The notes under the pieces: generated by a model
What the model was told of the DNA's origin: nothing
The model's input: only the letters and a program-made list of their open reading frames with translations
The model's database searches: none
Made by a program: the position numbers and the translations under genes
Shown: positions 59,601 through 64,000 of the stretch, piece after piece
Numbering within the stretch: the stretch's first letter is position 1
Layout of the letters: each line of letters opens with the position of its first letter
Assembly (NCBI RefSeq): GCF_035222375.1
Contig: NW_026946363.1
Coordinates: 5,270,001 to 5,334,000 of the forward strand
Source of the DNA: Podospora pseudocomata
Taxonomy: Eukaryota > Ascomycota > Sordariomycetes > Sordariales > Podosporaceae
Direction: 5' to 3'
Length of the DNA stretch: 64,000 nt

Positions 59601-60767
59601 GGTGAAGGTGATGCCCAGCCGGCGCGGGGAGGCATCAAAGGTTGACCGCAGGGTCTTCAGCAGCAGCACAAAGTTTGGGGTGTCTTCGGGCTTGCCACCT
59701 CTGTCAGGGGCTCCCGGATATTCCCAGTCGATGTCTAAGCCGTCGAATCCGTATTTGTTGAGAAACTTGACGACGCCGTCGGCAAACTTTTGGCTGTTCG
59801 ATTCCGTGCTAGCGATTTCACCAAAGAGTGGTTGGGTGACCGTGTCATTGTCTGAGAATGTCCAGCCTCCGACTGCCACATATACCTTGAGGCTTGGATT
59901 GAATTTCTTTGCGTCGACTGTCAACTGCCACAGATCTTCGCTAGTTTCGTCGTCCATGGTGGTAAGTGCATAGCTCCGCGGTTCGATGAAAGCAAAGGCG
60001 TAGAAGAGGTGTGTGAGCTCCGTCAGAGGGAGATCGCTGGGGGATTTCTGGTTGCATTTCGATCGGTAACTCCAAGACTCATAGTATCCGATTACTGGCA
60101 CATCGTCAGTCTCCAGTCATTCTATTACTGGTATCCTAACAGATTCTTACAGATATCCATGGATGCATTCTTGGGAGAACCGCCCGGTGGTTGCGGTTCC
60201 AGAACACAATTTGACTGACACCCAGGCCGACAAAACTCCTAATTAAGTCGGATACTCTATTATCAGCATCCGTCCTCACAGAAGACGAAAAAGGAGAGGC
60301 ATTAGTCCCTGTACCTCTGTCGTCCCACAGAACCCATGCTCGCTGCAGCAAGCATTCAGAGGGCAAGTGGTTCCGGATATCTTTGCGTACTGCCCGCATG
60401 GGGCTTTCGCATCACAATTCGAAAGACATCCTGTGCCGCAATAAGCAGGGGCGTAACCGCAGTTTCCCGATGGACCGCAACACGCTCCGTTGGAGCACGG
60501 CCGACCAGGACCACATGTATAGGGGTCATCAACGAGGACTCGTGCAAAGCCGGCGGGAGGCTGTCCAAATGCTTCCAAGTTGTTGGAACTCGCGGTCGAG
60601 CGTGACGCTGTGGTGTCGTTGCCGGTAACGGGCAAACGTTGTCGAGCTGTCAGTTCGGAATGACTTGACCGGTCCTTTGGGGCGTAGCTCCAGAACTGAA
60701 CGCTGACAATAGCCAGGAAGAGGAATAAAGCAAGCCATATGTGTTGCTGTGCGTTCAATGAGCGCAT
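56679..60767 (-). CDS. Subgroup C GH18 chitinase with hevein-type domain
   Basis: An endo-acting GH18 enzyme on chitin, 1165 residues in nine exons: 60767-60315, 60238-60151, 60094-58836, 58758-58607, 58542-58420, 58351-58272, 58188-58006, 57913-57516 and 57440-56679; all junctions keep frame. The start is the ATG at 60767, which gives a hydrophobic N-terminal segment (HIWLALFLFLAIVSVQFW) acting as a signal or anchor. A hevein-like cysteine domain (CBM18; CGPGRPCSNGACCGPSGNCG) is followed by a second cysteine cluster. The catalytic DGLDIDWEYP lies in GH18, with SYDLHGTWD and IGFGGSMIWAVDTDD. After GH18 come Cys-rich repeats (CCPEDTAPQKCVW, CCPNDTPLHSCTW) and a C-terminal domain of about 380 residues with SWGRKKSMCC, typical of this subgroup and resembling the zymocin alpha/beta-type chitinases of yeasts. 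It is divergent from the LysM gene. Confidence 0.9.
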
Positions 60768-61808
60768 GATAGAGTCGATTACGAGCGTGTCTGCGCCTGA
60801 TAAGTGTTTCAGTCTACTGACGGAAGACAAGCTGTCTAGAGGGTGTAGAAACTGATCAATAGAAAAAGGTAGAATATAGAAAGCCACGAACACAGGGAAG
60901 ATTCATGTGAGTGGCTCAGATGTCTGGGTGTCATGGGGCCTTACCAGACTCTCAGTTTGTATCTGGCTACTCTGAGCTACGGTCTATCACTTACGAGTAA
61001 CCGGCAAATGGCTGTTCTGACGGCAGTTATATGATCAGATCGCTTAAGACATGGAGGGTCTCATCAGATACACAGTGTCTTAGATTATCATCAAATTGCC
61101 ATCCATGCTCGCCTAACCATGGATCGATTGCTCTGTAATGTTCATAACCATGACAGGTTAAAGATGATTGGTCAGCTCGTATTTTACCTATCTCTGGTTT
61201 AGGTCATTCTCCATATGATCACTATACACTCGCATCTGTCGCTTACGTGGTGAACGAAAAGTATCAGCTAATATGGCATGAAATTTTAGGTATGTCTTAC
61301 ACGGAAAATTCAGGGTCAAAAGGGGTTCGGTGAAGTGAACATCATCTCCCCTTTGCATTCTGGACAGTGTGTGTCACGGGGCGCGCCAAAGGCTGCATGC
61401 GCAGCGGATGAAAGCTCGAGGAGCATTGGGCAAGAGATAAATTAAGGGGATATGCGCGGTTCCCTCTTTCTTACATGATCTAACACATGCACGGCAATGG
61501 TGGCATCCCGTCATGTACCACAACCCACAACTATGTCGTAATTATTTTACATTCCTTTTTTCACCGGTCGGTTATCGGTAGAATTCCGCCAGAGGTATCA
61601 GAGTCCGAAGGCACTACCTCGTGTTCGACTCCCCGACATCCTTGTGATCGTCCAGACCGACAGATGGATTCTTCAAAGCTCGTTCAAGTATAGCAAATGC
61701 ACCCTGCGAGCAAACGCTTCTTCAGACCATATAGCACATCAGCCCTTCAAGAGCTATCAGTTTTACTAGCCACTTATTTGAGCTTGAAGGTTCCAACGAC
61801 GGAATAAC
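60768..61808. promoter_or_regulatory. Divergent promoter region of chitinase and LysM genes
   Basis: A 1-kb gap between divergent starts, presumed to contain both promoters. Nothing specific is recognisable; no gene is supported. Confidence 0.45.
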
Positions 61809-64000
61809 ATGGTCATTTCACGATCAGGATCGACTGCGAATACACTCAGCTGGTTCGTTGGTCTCCTGTCGACCTTTGCCATTGCAAACGCTCAGCAATT
61901 CAGCGATGGGCTCCTCGGCTACCATGTCTACCCAGGGCTGAGTGACCAGTGTGCCGAAGCTTTGAACACAACCATCACAAATTGCGCAAGCTTTCTGGCC
62001 ACGGTTGCTGTCGACATGCCCCGTCTTGACTCGAGGTCTCTTGAGACTCTGTGTACCGCGACATGCAGGTCCTCTCTGTCTTCCGTCCGAGGGACAATCG
62101 CCTCGCGCTGTCGAGGCAACACCGATGTCCTCGAGATAGAGTCAATCGTTTATCCTGGTGCGGGTCTCTGCTTTAGGGGCAAACCCTCGAAAAAGAGCTT
62201 CACTAAGACAGGATTCTCAAACAGCCACGTTCGTGATTGACAGATTTCTCTATGCGTATGATATTTCTTGCGCAAAAGACAGGTGAGAATTACTATGTCG
62301 ATCTTATTGTGTAATCCGGATGATGATATCCTGCTGACCTCGTGACAGAAACACCGGCAGGTTCTGCGATCAGATCTATATGGACGCCCTCTCAAACGGC
62401 ACGGCGTCTAATGGCTGCTCCGACTGCGCTTTGGGTGTTGTGAGTAGACAACTGAACTCGCCTTTTGGGTATCACCCCGATTTTGCGAACGACTTTCGTT
62501 CCAAAACGTCGGAATGCGGTGCCACGGGTTATACCTTTACCTCGCCAGCACCATATGCCATCAGCACGAAGCCCAACGCGAGCCCGACAGACATCCCAAC
62601 ATGCGTGTCGCCATACACCGTCCAAGCAGGAGATACGTGCGACGCGATTGCGGCGGCCAGGGGTGTCTCGACTCATAGCGTTGTCAAGGCCGGCGGTACG
62701 GATCCCGACTGCACTACCTTGCAGGTCGGCGTGAAGCTGTGCTTGCCAGAGCCGTGTAAACTCTATCGTGTTCAGTATGACGATACATGCGAGCGTATTC
62801 TGGCGTCTGTCACTGGTTTGCAAGCGCATGATCTTCTAACTTGGAACCCCAACATCAACCCACTCTGCACCAACCTGGGATCGATGGCGAAAAAGCTCAT
62901 TTGCATCAGGCAAGTTCGGGTTCACCCCCCTGATCAGGATGTACAAGTTGATTGCTTTATGGACCGAGTGGCTGACAGTTGGTTTGCTGCTACAGTCCCC
63001 CTGGCAGGACTTTAGACGAAATTACCAGGATAACGACCCTGCCTCCAACCACTACGCAACCTCCTGAAACAGCCGTCCCTCGCCCAACAAACGCCAAAGC
63101 CGAGTCACACACCCGGTGTGGCAGCTGGTATGAAATTCAAGAAGGGGACTACTGCCAAGCCATCTCCATCCGCCAGGCCATCCCCCTCCAAGACTTCTTC
63201 TTTCTCAACCCATCCATCAGCAATCCCGACTGCCTCAACCTCTGGCTCGAGACTTCCTACTGTGTCAAGCCAGTAGGCGACATCAACATGTACAGCGACT
63301 ACCCTTATTCCACATCCCCGGTCTACACGCTCACTTCGTCCAACTACGTCACAACCACCGCTTCTCTGGTTGACAGGGTGCCGCCCATCCCCACTCCCAT
63401 CATCTCGCTGCCTCTAGCACCTGGTTCGCGGACAGCAGCCGACGGCTGCCTTGGGTTTGTCAACCACCGGGTCGTCGTTCCACAGATGGATCAGTCCCTG
63501 CAGACGGATGTGCCCCCCTTGACCAACATGATCAACAGTTGTGACTACGTCCTAGGGGCGTATGAGGTCCACCTCGACGAGTTTCTGTCCTGGAATCCCA
63601 GTCTGGTGGCAGTGAGTCCTTGCTACCTGCAGGCTGGGTACAGGTATTGTGCTGCGCACCGAAACGCTACAGGCGAGTGCCTATTTTAAGACCAGCTTAC
63701 ACCAAACCGACAGAACAATTTGCTAACATTTAGGTCTCGTTTGTAGCCGAACCGTCAAGGACCAACCGCACTTGTATGGAGGTGGCAAGTTCTCATCCCG
63801 GAACCATTCCGTCTTGTTCTTGCTATACCGTCTTGAAAGGCCGGGATGCCAAAGGTTAGTTACAGTAGCAGTTTTTTGCTCGCCTTTCCCCGTCATAAGA
63901 AAAATATGATTGGTAATCCAAGAGAAACTCACTATTTTCCCACTATAACAGTCTACCCTTGCGAAGACATCGCCCTGGACCACAACATCACAGTGAGCGA
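61809..64000 (+). CDS. Secreted multi-LysM chitin-binding protein (partial at window end)
   Basis: A secreted lectin that binds chitin, of the TAL6/LysM-effector type, seen beside subgroup C chitinases. The signal peptide runs to ANA (MVISRSGSTANTLSWFVGLL...). Exons: 61809-62157, 62225-62282, 62349-62909, 62996-63672, 63747-63854 and 63952 onward. The N-terminal domain before the LysMs contains DRFLYAYDISCAKD and RFCDQIYMDALSNGT, usual for this group. LysM units start YTVQAGDTCDAI, YRVQYDDTCERI, WYEIQEGDYCQAI and CSCYTVLKGRDAK; another is partial (CDYVLGAYEVHL). Two introns, after 62909 and after 63672, start with GC (GCAAGT, GCGAGT) and end in AG. The gene continues past 64000. Confidence 0.87.

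Overview
The window is nuclear DNA of a filamentous ascomycete. Short GT-AG introns of about 50-200 nt with CTAAC-type branch sites, an intron-containing tRNA, fungal-only families (Rim15-type hybrid kinase, Zn(II)2Cys6 and bZIP regulators, Fot1-type transposon, subgroup C chitinase, LysM protein) and a domain very close to the Neurospora Woronin-body protein HEX-1 point to a Sordariomycete, probably Sordariales. The PP-motif NLR/effector pair at 47.7-51.4 kb resembles the PNT1/HELLP system described in Chaetomium globosum and supports this.

The first 31 kb is mostly conserved housekeeping and regulatory sequence: tRNA-Met, PSO2/SNM1 cross-link repair nuclease, eIF3d, a four-exon bZIP factor, a PlsC acyltransferase with one in-frame stop, a 1944-residue Rim15-like kinase with a very long upstream region, an MFS phosphate transporter, tRNA-Trp and a seven-exon Zn(II)2Cys6 regulator.

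From about 31 kb onwards it becomes an accessory island: an alpha/beta hydrolase, an internally deleted Fot1/pogo transposon with complete ends, a large gene joining a HEX-1/eIF5A-like domain to ankyrin repeats and a CorA-like two-helix membrane module, two short-chain dehydrogenases, a decayed secreted-protein gene and an acyl-CoA dehydrogenase remnant.

The most striking block is 47.2-51.4 kb. A HeLo-like (HELL) cell-death effector ending in an amyloid PP/RHIM-like motif lies head to head with an NB-ARC/TPR NLR whose first 27 residues carry the matching motif. This is the layout of a fungal amyloid signalosome, in which the NLR template is thought to convert the effector's motif and trigger membrane-directed death. 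The NLR frame changes once near 50.08 kb, so this copy may be inactive. A Ty3/gypsy fossil, the 3' end of a WD40 STAND gene and a decayed peptide-transporter gene follow.

The right end holds a divergent pair: a nine-exon subgroup C GH18 chitinase with a hevein-type domain (minus strand) and a secreted multi-LysM protein (plus strand) that runs off the window. Such pairs are thought to act together on chitin, or in shielding the fungus's own chitin.
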